Source of the DNA: Sphingomonas cavernae
GTDB lineage: Bacteria; Pseudomonadota; Alphaproteobacteria; Sphingomonadales; Sphingomonadaceae
DNA length: 64,000 nt
Reading direction: 5' to 3'
Assembly (NCBI RefSeq): GCF_003590775.1
Contig: NZ_QYUM01000002.1
Coordinates: forward strand, 1,116,001 to 1,180,000
This document shows, piece after piece, positions 44,373-52,648 of the stretch. The notes beneath the pieces are model-generated. The model was not told where the DNA came from, ran no database searches, and saw only the letters and a program-made list of their open reading frames with translations. Both the position numbers and the translations under genes were made by a program. The first letter of the stretch is position 1; every line of letters begins with the position of its first letter.

Positions 44373-45392
44373 ATGGAACGGCTCGAGGCGGCGCAATCGA
44401 AGGTTCCGGGATCAGTCTGGCTGATGCTGCTGTTCCTGATAACCACGGTGTTCTACATCGGAATCAGAACGGGCGGCTTCAATCTTCCCCTTGAGCGCCT
44501 GCCCTGGTCGATCCTCGTCCCCACGCTTGCGCTGTTCTGCTTCCTTCATTCGCTGGTGATGCTGGGCTGGCCCCGCGCGGTCACGCTGCTCGTGCTGTGC
44601 GTAACCATCTCCTTCGGCTTCGAATATGTCGGCGAAAGCACGGGCGCGATCTTCGGCCCTTACCACTATACCGACCTGCTGGGGTTCAAGCTGTTCGACC
44701 GCATCCCCGCGCTGATCCCCTTCGCATGGTACATGATGTTCTACCCGAGCTATGTCGTGACCAATTTGCTGGCCGAGGGCAGCCCGTTTCCGGTCAGGAC
44801 GGGCACCGCATGGATCGCGTGGATGGCGGCGCTGAGCGCGCTCGTGATGACCGCCTGGGACCTGACGATGGATCCGATCATGAGTTTCCACCCGTGCGAG
44901 ACGGGCAGCGCGGGGTGCCTTCCTGTCCTGCTCGACGAGACCAATCTCGGCCATCCGGCATGGATCTGGGCCGATGGCGGCGAGCATTTCGGCGTGCCGT
45001 TGCTCAATTATCGTGGTTGGCTGCTGACCGCATTCATCGTGTTCCTGCTATTCCGCTGGATCGAGACGCGTCTTCCGCATCGACCGTGGCGCGGCGCGCG
45101 TTCGCGCGTGATGGCCTGGCTGCCCGTCGGCGTGTACGGCAGCATGGCCGCCATCGATGCCTGGCTGGGCTATCCTGAAATCGACGATATTCACCTGATC
45201 TCGCCCTTCGCGATGGGCATTCCGTTCCTCTTCGCGAGCTTCCAGATATTCGCCAACCGCAGCGATCTGCCGCTGTGGCCGCGCCATGACCAGCACGGTG
45301 CGCCCGCAGCCAAGCGCTCCGCCAAGCCGCGCGCGAACCGAAGGAGCAGGGCGGCCAAAGGCGGCGCCACCTCGCGAAAGGTGAGCCAGTGA
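44373..45392 (+). CDS. CruF-like carotenoid biosynthesis membrane protein (DUF422)
   Basis: 339-residue polytopic membrane protein with about seven hydrophobic segments. The central block EYVGESTGAIFGPYHYTD followed by PALIPFAWYMMFYPSYV matches the CruF/DUF422 family of carotenoid hydratases and bacterioruberin-pathway enzymes. The C-terminal tail is basic and low-complexity (AKRSAKPRANRRSRAAKGG). It lies between SLOG and FAD-oxidoreductase genes, overlapping the latter by 4 bases (GTGA). It may modify a carotenoid or other polyprenyl lipid, but the substrate is not predictable. Confidence 0.8.
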   Translation: MERLEAAQSKVPGSVWLMLLFLITTVFYIGIRTGGFNLPLERLPWSILVPTLALFCFLHSLVMLGWPRAVTLLVLCVTISFGFEYVGESTGAIFGPYHYTDLLGFKLFDRIPALIPFAWYMMFYPSYVVTNLLAEGSPFPVRTGTAWIAWMAALSALVMTAWDLTMDPIMSFHPCETGSAGCLPVLLDETNLGHPAWIWADGGEHFGVPLLNYRGWLLTAFIVFLLFRWIETRLPHRPWRGARSRVMAWLPVGVYGSMAAIDAWLGYPEIDDIHLISPFAMGIPFLFASFQIFANRSDLPLWPRHDQHGAPAAKRSAKPRANRRSRAAKGGATSRKVSQ

Positions 45393-48300
45393 CCGCGCAG
45401 CGCGTCGCGATCCTCGGGGGCGGCCTCGGCGGACTTGTCACCGCGCTGAACCTGACCGCGCCCGAACAGCAGGGGCGCTACAGCGTCACCATCTATCAGC
45501 TTGGCTGGCGGCTCGGCGGAAAATGCGCCACCGGACGCAATGCGGACATCCACGACCGTATCCAGGAACACGGGCTGCATGTGTTCATGGGGCAATATGA
45601 AAACGCCTTCCACATGGTTCAGGGGCTTTACCGCGAGGCCGCGCACCCGCCCTTTGCCGACTGGCGTGACGGCTTCACCCAGCAAGCCTCGATGACCTTG
45701 ATGGAAGAGGTCGATGGGCAGTGGCTGCCATGGGTGATCGACGCCACGGTGTTCCCCGGTACGCCGGGCATCGATGCGGCGCCAAGCCTGTGGCAGCGGA
45801 TGATCCAGATCCTCGAATGGATCGACCATCACAGCCAGCACACCCATGCGCCAACCTTTTCTCCGGGGCCAGCACTACACCGTTCCTGGTGGCGAAGGCT
45901 GCTGGCCAAGATGCTCGGCGAGGTCGAGCAGATGACGGAGACGCTGGGACGCGACGTGCTGCGGACGGCGATCGAGCTGGTCACGGCGCTTGACCCCGAC
46001 AGCGCGACCCACCAGCCGCACCATCATGCCGAACTGGCGGGCGCGCTTGACGCCGTGCGTCGCTGGATGGGCCATAGCGTTGCCCGCAAACTCGGCAGCG
46101 ATACCGAGCTGCGGCGGTTCTGGATCCTGGCCGAGCTTTCATTGTCGAGCCTGATCGGCGGCCTGCGCGATGGCCTGCTGCTCGATCCCGCGGCGAATCT
46201 CGAACGCGTCAATGCGCTTGACTACAAGGCCTGGCTGCGCAGCCACGGCGCGGGCGAGATCGCGGTTGAATCCGCGCTTGTGCGCTCGCTGTATGATTTG
46301 ATCTTCGCCTATCCTGACGGAGACTGGCAGGGCGACGGCAATGTCGAGGCGGGCACGATGTTCGTCTCGCTGACGAATACCGCCTGCTATCAGGGCTCGC
46401 TGATCTGGAAGTTCAATACCGCGACCGGCGACCTGATCATGGCGCCGCTTTACGAGGTGCTGCGCGCGCGCGGCGTGCGCTTCGAATTTTTCGCGCGCGT
46501 CGACGAGCTCGTACCTGCAGCCGATGGCTCCGCGATCGCCGAAGTCCGCATCGGCAGGCAGGTGGCGCTGAACGAAGCCGAGTATCTGCCGTTGCGTATG
46601 CTGGCTTCGGGACAACGCGTGTGGCCAGACCGCCCGCTCTACGACCAGATCGTCGATGGTGAGAAACTGGAGGCGGCCAGGGTCGATCTCGAATCGCGCT
46701 GGACGCCGTGGCAGGACACAGGCGAACCGCTCACACTTACCGCCGGCAGCGATTATGATCTGCTGGTGCTCGCCATTCCGCCCGCGGCGCATCCGACGAT
46801 CTGCGAACAACTGATCGCGCAGAAGGCCGAGTGGCGCGCGATGGTCGACGCTTTACAGACCACGGCAACGCAGAGCCTGCAGACCTGGATGACCGCCGAC
46901 GAGCAGACGCTTGGCTGGACCAATCCGGCGATGGTCGGCGCCTATGATCTCAGCAACCTCGATAGCTGGGCCGATATTTCGGAGGTGCTCAAGACCGAAG
47001 CCTGGCCGACCGCCAGCGGCGTGGTTTCGGAGCAGATCGCCTGCGGCCCGCTGCCCTGCCCGCCTTTCCCTCCGCCGGCAAGCGAGCAGGGCTATCCGGC
47101 GCAGGTCCAGGGCACGGTCGACGCCGCGGCGCGGACCTATCTCGACTCCGATGCAGGGTTGTTCTGGAAGGACCGGTTCGGGAAGGGCGGTCCGCGCGCG
47201 GGCACATTGATCAGCACCTACAGCCGCGCAAATATCGATCCCGGCGAGCGCTACACGCTGAGCGTAGCGGGATCGTCGAAGCATCGGATGCGCAGCGCCG
47301 ATTCGACCTACCACAATCTTTTCCTCGCCGGAGACTGGATCCAGAACGGCCAAAATCTCGGCTCGTTCGAAGCGACGACGGTGTCGGGGATGCTTGCCTC
47401 GCGCGCCATTTCCGGACTGCCCGAGACGATCCTCCGGGTCGATGCGGCAGTGCTTGCCGGCGCACCGCGCGACAGCGGCGCGGCGGGCGCGTTGCCGCGA
47501 TATGTCGACCATGGCGGGCTGATGACCTTTCCCGGACCGGTCAGCCTCAAGGACACGAAAATGTGGGCGTTCCTGCTCGAGGCGGATCCTGCAAAACTCG
47601 AGGCATGCTGCCGGAAGCTGTTCGACGAGCCCAGCGGCGGCGCGGTACAGGTGCGGCCGCTCGCTCCGGTGATGATGATGTCGATCGTCGATATCGGGCA
47701 CGGCGTGTTTACCGACGTGCCGGAGATGGGCTGGTCGCCCGAACGTGAACTGACCTTCTGGATTCCGTCGGTGCGTGTGCACGAAGAAAACGGGCGGACC
47801 ATCGCGACGCATTTCGACTTCGTCATGCCCTATCTGATCCTCGACAATCCCGTTGCCATCGCCTCGGGTCGAGAGATCTTCGGCTATATGAAACAACGTG
47901 GCTGGATTGCGCTGCCCGGCGATCCGGGCCGCGCGGCCGACACGCTGACCGTGGACTTGTTCGCAACCAAAAGCTTTGGCACGGACTCGGAGGAGCAGCG
48001 ACACCGCCTGCTGACCTTGACGCCCGCCGGCGAGACGCCCGGCCCGGCGCTGGGCTCGATCGCTTCGTTCGGCGATGCGGCGCGCGCCTTGCACAGCCAC
48101 CTCGCCCCCGCGATCGAGCGCTGGCATCCCGGGCTCGGATTTGCCGCCGAAAGTATCGCCGATCTTATTGAAGAGCGCGTGCCACAACTGTTTCTCAAGC
48201 AGTTTCGCGACGTCGCCGATGGCCGCAATGCATGCTACCAGGCAATCACCGAAGCGATGGGCCAGGTGACCCGTTTCGACGCAATGCCGCATCTGCTCGA

Positions 48301-48439
48301 TTACGATATGGTGCTCGAACCACTCGACAGTTCACCGATCGCGAGCGATTTCGGCCTTGCGCCGCAGCAGCGCGTGCGGGGGGTGCAGATCACCTACGAC
48401 ATGATGATCCATCCGGGCGAGGTGCTGTGGCAAGCATGA
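45389..48439 (+). CDS. FAD-dependent oxidoreductase fused to an acetoacetate-decarboxylase-like domain
   Basis: 1016-residue fusion. Residues about 1-670 are an amine-oxidase/phytoene-desaturase-type flavoprotein: dinucleotide motif AILGGGLGGL near residues 7-16, EHGLHVFMGQYENAF, and the C-terminal FAD motif LFLAGDWIQNGQNLGSFEAT near 643-662. Residues about 690-1016 resemble acetoacetate decarboxylase (DNPVAIASGREIFGYMKQRG), with lysine K835 at the Schiff-base position; the adjacent Lys of clostridial ADC is Gln here. GTG 45389 overlaps the CruF-like stop. The combination suggests oxidation followed by decarboxylation or aldol-type chemistry on a lipid or terpenoid. Confidence 0.78.
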   Translation: MTAQRVAILGGGLGGLVTALNLTAPEQQGRYSVTIYQLGWRLGGKCATGRNADIHDRIQEHGLHVFMGQYENAFHMVQGLYREAAHPPFADWRDGFTQQASMTLMEEVDGQWLPWVIDATVFPGTPGIDAAPSLWQRMIQILEWIDHHSQHTHAPTFSPGPALHRSWWRRLLAKMLGEVEQMTETLGRDVLRTAIELVTALDPDSATHQPHHHAELAGALDAVRRWMGHSVARKLGSDTELRRFWILAELSLSSLIGGLRDGLLLDPAANLERVNALDYKAWLRSHGAGEIAVESALVRSLYDLIFAYPDGDWQGDGNVEAGTMFVSLTNTACYQGSLIWKFNTATGDLIMAPLYEVLRARGVRFEFFARVDELVPAADGSAIAEVRIGRQVALNEAEYLPLRMLASGQRVWPDRPLYDQIVDGEKLEAARVDLESRWTPWQDTGEPLTLTAGSDYDLLVLAIPPAAHPTICEQLIAQKAEWRAMVDALQTTATQSLQTWMTADEQTLGWTNPAMVGAYDLSNLDSWADISEVLKTEAWPTASGVVSEQIACGPLPCPPFPPPASEQGYPAQVQGTVDAAARTYLDSDAGLFWKDRFGKGGPRAGTLISTYSRANIDPGERYTLSVAGSSKHRMRSADSTYHNLFLAGDWIQNGQNLGSFEATTVSGMLASRAISGLPETILRVDAAVLAGAPRDSGAAGALPRYVDHGGLMTFPGPVSLKDTKMWAFLLEADPAKLEACCRKLFDEPSGGAVQVRPLAPVMMMSIVDIGHGVFTDVPEMGWSPERELTFWIPSVRVHEENGRTIATHFDFVMPYLILDNPVAIASGREIFGYMKQRGWIALPGDPGRAADTLTVDLFATKSFGTDSEEQRHRLLTLTPAGETPGPALGSIASFGDAARALHSHLAPAIERWHPGLGFAAESIADLIEERVPQLFLKQFRDVADGRNACYQAITEAMGQVTRFDAMPHLLDYDMVLEPLDSSPIASDFGLAPQQRVRGVQITYDMMIHPGEVLWQA

Positions 48440-48639
48440 ACACCATGGCACGCGCTGATCCGCAGGCCCGCGTTGTTACGAAGTAGCAGTTGGGGCATAA
48501 TCTATCGCATGCGAAGGGCGAGACCAGCGCCCGATGCGACTCTTCGGCGCCGGGTGCGCCATCTCTGCCGGGCACAGGGTTGCTTCGCGGCTGGTCAGGC
48601 CATGTTCGTTGAAGCATTCATCTGCGCGAGGAGAGCCGT

Positions 48640-50319
48640 TTGCCCGATGTCTTTCTCTCCTACAACCGGAACGACCAGGCGACCGCCCGGCTTTATGCCG
48701 AGGCGCTCGAGGCGGAGGGGCTTTCCGTCTGGTGGGATGTCACGCTCCGCTCGGGTGAAGCCTATGACGAAGTGACCGAGGCGGCGCTGCGCGGCGCGCG
48801 CGCGGTGGTGGTGCTATGGTCGCCGCGCTCGACGGGCTCGCGCTGGGTCCGCGCCGAGGCGACGCTCGCCGACCGCAACCGCACACTGGTCCCCGCCATG
48901 ATCGAGCCGTGCGAGCGGCCAATCATGTTCGAACTGACTCAGACCGCCGAACTCAGCCACTGGCGGGGCGATGTCGACGATCCCGCGTGGCAGGCCTTCG
49001 TCCGCGATGTCCGTGGCGTGCTCGCTCGACAGGCCCCGGACGGGTTGCTTCCACTGGTCGAACAGACGTCGACATCACCGCAAATTGCCGCCCCGGCCCG
49101 TGATCAGCACGGCGAGGCGCCGAGCCTGGCGGTGTTGCCGTTCACCAACCGCTCCGGCCTGCCCGAGGACGATGTCTTTGCGATCGGCATGGTCGAGGAT
49201 CTGATCGACGCGCTGTCACAGGGCGTCAACCTGCGGGTGATCGCGAGCTCGGCGACCGCGCGCTTCCGCACCGGCGGCTTACCCGATCTCGAGATCATGG
49301 CCCGCCATCTCGGCGTCCGCTACGTCATGGAGGGCAATGTCCGCCGCGCCGGCGAAGACTTGCGCGTGACCGCGCAACTGGTCGAGGCAGCCAGCGGCGC
49401 AATCCTGTGGACGCAGAAATTCGAGCGCCCTTTGCCGGAGCTCGCCGCGCTTCAGGAAGAGCTCGTGCTCGACCTCGCCGCGCATCTCGACTCGCAGGTC
49501 CATCGCATGGAGATGGAACGCGTCCTTCGCAAACCCGCTAATCTGACCGCGTGGGAATGCGTCACCCGGGCGATCGCTGCGTATCGGCAGATCACACCCC
49601 AGTCGGTCGTCCAGGCGATGACCGAGGCGCAGCGCGCTGTGGAGCTGTCGCCCGAATACGGCTTGGCGCATGCGATGCTCGCCGATGCCAAGGCGACCGT
49701 CTATATGTGGACCACCCCCGACAGTGCCGATGCGATCCGCGGGATCAGGGAGCATATCGAGCGCGCGCTGGCGCTGGAACCCGACAGCGCGATGGTGCTG
49801 GCGCATGTCGCCGAGGCCTTCAACTATATCGGCCAGCCGCAGGATGCGATCCGCCCCGCCGAGCGTGCGATCCAGCTCAGCCCGAATTTCGGGCTGGCGC
49901 ATTATAGCTGCGGCGTCGGCTGCCTGTTGCTCGACCGGATCGACGACGCGCTGGCGCATTTCGATGCCGAGCTGAAGGCCGCACCGGGATCGCACACGCT
50001 GTTCGCTTCCTATATCTGGAGGGGTGCTGCGCATGTTCGCGGCGGCGACTGGGACGCGGCAGCGCGCGCCTATGCCCAGGCGACGCAGATCAATCCGGGC
50101 GCGACAAGCGGCTATCTCGGCGAGGCTTTCGTCGCGGCGCGGACTGGGAGCGACGATGAAGCGCGTGCGCTGATGATCAGGGTCCGGCAGCTCGAACCGA
50201 AGATGTCGCTTGCGGATTGGGAGCGGATCATCCGCCGCGGCCTGGCCGGGAATCCTGTCGGCGACGCGGTCATTCAGCACATCCGCGATCTCTGGAAGCA
50301 GGGCGAAGAGACCCGCTAG
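48640..50319 (+). CDS. TIR domain / TolB-like / TPR protein
   Basis: 559-residue protein. Residues 1-135 are a TIR domain starting DVFLSYNRND; glutamate E73 in WVRAEATLA aligns with the catalytic Glu of NAD-cleaving TIR proteins (WVxxE). Residues about 160-275 (SLAVLPFTNRSG, FAIGMVEDLIDAL, LGVRYVMEGNVRRAG) are the TolB/FlgO-like module usual before TPRs in class III cyclase proteins. Residues about 300-520 are TPRs. The TTG start at 48640 has GAGGAGAG 5 bases upstream; no in-frame ATG or GTG fits better. It follows the FAD/ADC gene after 200 bp. NAD hydrolysis and immune or signalling function are inferences. Confidence 0.85.
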   Translation: MPDVFLSYNRNDQATARLYAEALEAEGLSVWWDVTLRSGEAYDEVTEAALRGARAVVVLWSPRSTGSRWVRAEATLADRNRTLVPAMIEPCERPIMFELTQTAELSHWRGDVDDPAWQAFVRDVRGVLARQAPDGLLPLVEQTSTSPQIAAPARDQHGEAPSLAVLPFTNRSGLPEDDVFAIGMVEDLIDALSQGVNLRVIASSATARFRTGGLPDLEIMARHLGVRYVMEGNVRRAGEDLRVTAQLVEAASGAILWTQKFERPLPELAALQEELVLDLAAHLDSQVHRMEMERVLRKPANLTAWECVTRAIAAYRQITPQSVVQAMTEAQRAVELSPEYGLAHAMLADAKATVYMWTTPDSADAIRGIREHIERALALEPDSAMVLAHVAEAFNYIGQPQDAIRPAERAIQLSPNFGLAHYSCGVGCLLLDRIDDALAHFDAELKAAPGSHTLFASYIWRGAAHVRGGDWDAAARAYAQATQINPGATSGYLGEAFVAARTGSDDEARALMIRVRQLEPKMSLADWERIIRRGLAGNPVGDAVIQHIRDLWKQGEETR

Positions 50320-50391
50320 CCTTCTCTGGCAGGCGACATCGCGCGTAGAGGTGCTATGGGGACACGAAATCGCATTGGAGCTCGACACATC

Positions 50392-50703
50392 ATGGCATCG
50401 TACAAGGCACCCACGTTCAGCGAACGCCAGGCGGCGGCGGCCGAAGCAAAGCAGAAGGCGCTGACCAAGTTGAAATCGCGACCGCCCGTTGATGAAACCG
50501 TGCTGGCAGCGCGGCGGGAAGCGGCGGCCGAGCGCGAAGCCGCCGCCGCCGAGAAACGTCTGGCCAAAAAGGCTGCGGCCGAGGAAGCGCGTGCGGCCGC
50601 ACGCGCTGCGGCTGAAGCGGAAGTCGCCGCCACGCAAATGACCGAGGCCGAACGCAAGGCCGCACGCGACCGGCGCTATGCCGAGCGCAAAGCCCGCAAG
50701 TAG
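50392..50703 (+). CDS. DUF6481 family protein
   Basis: 103-residue Ala/Lys/Glu-rich protein, probably a long helix, starting MASYKAPTFSERQAAAAEA. It matches DUF6481, a small sphingomonad protein family of unknown function. Start ATG 50392; the frame remains open upstream to 50356 but that part is not conserved. Downstream is a short hypothetical gene. Low complexity prevents functional inference. Confidence 0.78.
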   Translation: MASYKAPTFSERQAAAAEAKQKALTKLKSRPPVDETVLAARREAAAEREAAAAEKRLAKKAAAEEARAAARAAAEAEVAATQMTEAERKAARDRRYAERKARK

Positions 50704-50825
50704 CGTCCACGCTTCAGAGCGTCGGTTGCCGGTGACGCGCGGCCGACGCACGAGCGGATCGAACTCCCGCGCTTGATTCCCCGACCCTCCGGTGTTTTGG
50801 AGGAGGCCGATAACGGAGATAGTCC

Positions 50826-51065
50826 ATGTCCCCCATCCCCTGGGACCAACCCGCGACGCTCATCGATCTCGACGGCAAGGCGCCGATTATCGGCACGATC
50901 CGCGACTGTGCGATGCATTTTGCGGCCTTCAAGCCCTTTGCAAAGGCACAGGCGCGCATCTTGCTGACCAAGCCCGTGCACCGCGAAGGCAGGAAAACGC
51001 GCACCTGGATCCTTGACCCCGATGAGATCGCGCAACTGGCCGACCGGCTGCAGAGCGAAGGCTGA
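50826..51065 (+). CDS. Small hypothetical protein
   Basis: 79-residue protein of unknown family. It has a compact beta/alpha look (PATLIDLDGKAPIIGTIRDC at the start; RKTRTWILDPDEIAQLADRL at the end) and normal codon use in the plus-strand frame. The start ATG 50826 has weak upstream Shine-Dalgarno sequence (GGAG around 50815). It may be a real small gene or a chance open frame; convergent with the phytase-like gene. Confidence 0.5.
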   Translation: MSPIPWDQPATLIDLDGKAPIIGTIRDCAMHFAAFKPFAKAQARILLTKPVHREGRKTRTWILDPDEIAQLADRLQSEG

Positions 51066-51106
51066 TAACGCCTCGCATCCAAAGCGGCGCGCTATCGGCA
51101 AAGCGA

Positions 51107-52441
51107 TCATTGCAGAACTGGGGCGTCGAAAGTGACCTTCCAGAAACTCGTCTCTGCCCCTTCGACCCCGAAATCATTGTCGTTGACGAGCAACAATTCG
51201 GTCGGCGAAACTATGGCCATGCCCTCCATATCGGCGACGAGCTCGGGCATGTCGTCGCTGCTCAGAAGCAGTGTTTTTGCGAGCACCGGCAATGGGAATT
51301 GGTCCGGACCGGCGCTCAGTTGCTCAACGGTCGGACGTGTTTCGATCTCTAGATGTTCGGGTGGCAGAGCCAGTGCGCTCGAAAAATCGCAACGATAGAT
51401 TTTTGTCGTCTCCGAGCCGCGCTCGAGAACGAGCAATGCGTGATCATCGATCCACACGATCTCGCTCACCTTGATATCTTCGCGCGCGAAGCCGCCCCGC
51501 GCCCGGTCACGTCGAAACGTCTCGGGCGGATCGAGTGGATACAGATATTGAGCCGCCACCGCGCCGCTCGCGGCGTCGAGTTGCCAGAGCCGAACATGGC
51601 GCGCCCTTTTATGCGCGGCTTCGTCGGGATGGGCGAGCGGACTCTGAAAGGCAAGAAACAGCCATTTTTCATCGCGGGAAAGCGTCAGCCCTTCAAAGCC
51701 GCGATTGAGCTGCCGCCTCGAGGCGATCGCGGGGAGAACATTTTCCGCCGCGCTCATGCCATTGACACTGCAATTTGCAGGAACCAGCCGCCGCCGGATG
51801 CTGCCCTGCGCGTCAACCCGAACAAGCGACGGCGCGAACTCGTCTGCCACCCAGAAACTGCCATCGCGCATTGCGACGATGCCTTCACTGTCGAGCCCGT
51901 TGGGATCCGCCGGAAGCGGTCTTCCCGCCAGATCGAACACGGGCTCCGCAAGCAGATCGTTGCTGGAGGGCATTGGCAGGCCGGAAACGGGAACATCATC
52001 GTCAGAGACAAGCCGGATCGTCCGGAGGATTTCGACGGCGCCATCGCTGACGCGCAACTCGGCAAGCGCTGGACCAATGTCGACGCGCGGCATGATCTTG
52101 GCGCCCTTCAGCTTCGCCAGCTTGTTCAGCGCGCGCAATCCGTAGCGTTTCACGGCCACCTCGATCTTCAGATTGGGTCCGCGATCGCCGACCGCCCAGA
52201 TATGTCCGGCGGGCCCTCCCGCCCGGATAGCCAGTCCCGAGCCGAAGCCGCTCCTCAGTGTGACGATTTCCCCAGCCAGAGCGATCTCTCCGAGAATCGC
52301 GTCGCTCCAGGCAAGGCGTTCGATGGTGTAGGGAACATTTGGCGTCGGGTGGCGCATCAGTCTATCCGGCGTGGCGGGGGAGCCCCGGGCGATATCAGGC
52401 ACGATCTCAGGCTGGCGGTCAAACATTTGCGATGACCCCAT
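51107..52441 (-). CDS. Esterase-like activity of phytase family protein
   Basis: 444-residue beta-propeller-like protein of the Phytase-like (esterase-like activity of phytase) domain family. Segments include GLDSEGIVAMRDGSFWVADE, then FEGLTLSRDEKWLFLAFQS and a C-terminal ADMEGMAIVSPTELLLVNDN, the repeat-like pattern of this fold. I see no convincing signal peptide at the N-terminus, unlike many members, so it may be cytoplasmic or the true start may be further in. Substrate unknown. Confidence 0.82.
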   Translation of the reverse strand: MGSSQMFDRQPEIVPDIARGSPATPDRLMRHPTPNVPYTIERLAWSDAILGEIALAGEIVTLRSGFGSGLAIRAGGPAGHIWAVGDRGPNLKIEVAVKRYGLRALNKLAKLKGAKIMPRVDIGPALAELRVSDGAVEILRTIRLVSDDDVPVSGLPMPSSNDLLAEPVFDLAGRPLPADPNGLDSEGIVAMRDGSFWVADEFAPSLVRVDAQGSIRRRLVPANCSVNGMSAAENVLPAIASRRQLNRGFEGLTLSRDEKWLFLAFQSPLAHPDEAAHKRARHVRLWQLDAASGAVAAQYLYPLDPPETFRRDRARGGFAREDIKVSEIVWIDDHALLVLERGSETTKIYRCDFSSALALPPEHLEIETRPTVEQLSAGPDQFPLPVLAKTLLLSSDDMPELVADMEGMAIVSPTELLLVNDNDFGVEGAETSFWKVTFDAPVLQ

Positions 52442-52477
52442 CGGGAAACTTCTTCCCCGATCTGCATTTTGTCATGC

Positions 52478-52648
52478 ATGAACATGATTACGTCGCCAGA
52501 TCAGCGCCTCGCCCGCGCCATGCGTCTCGGTCGGGAAGCCCGAAACTGCATCCGGATTGCGGTTACCGAAACCCTCGACGAAACCGCGGCAGCCCTGATC
52601 GACGAGGCCCTCAAACTGTCTTCTCGTGCGCGTGAACTGGCGCGATAG
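52478..52648 (+). CDS. Possible small protein, 56 residues
   Basis: Open frame ATG 52478 to TAG 52648 on the strand opposite to its neighbours, located between the start of the phytase-like gene and the 3' end of the DUF2332 gene, with 38 bp of tail overlap. The sequence (RLARAMRLGREARNCIRIAV and TAAALIDEALKLSSRARELA in two helices) looks like a helical protein with plausible composition. There is no recognisable family and only weak ribosome-site sequence, so this is tentative; ATG 52484 is an alternative start. Confidence 0.4.
   Translation: MNMITSPDQRLARAMRLGREARNCIRIAVTETLDETAAALIDEALKLSSRARELAR

Noticed and set aside
46853-48292. 479-codon minus-strand frame opposite the FAD-ADC gene
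   Set aside because: Antisense shadow; the plus-strand frame has clear FAD and ADC motifs and the minus one has none.
50704-50800. tRNA-like segment (GAGTTCGATCC on the minus strand)
   Set aside because: The T-arm-like stem does not pair, and no acceptor stem, anticodon arm or CCA end could be found.
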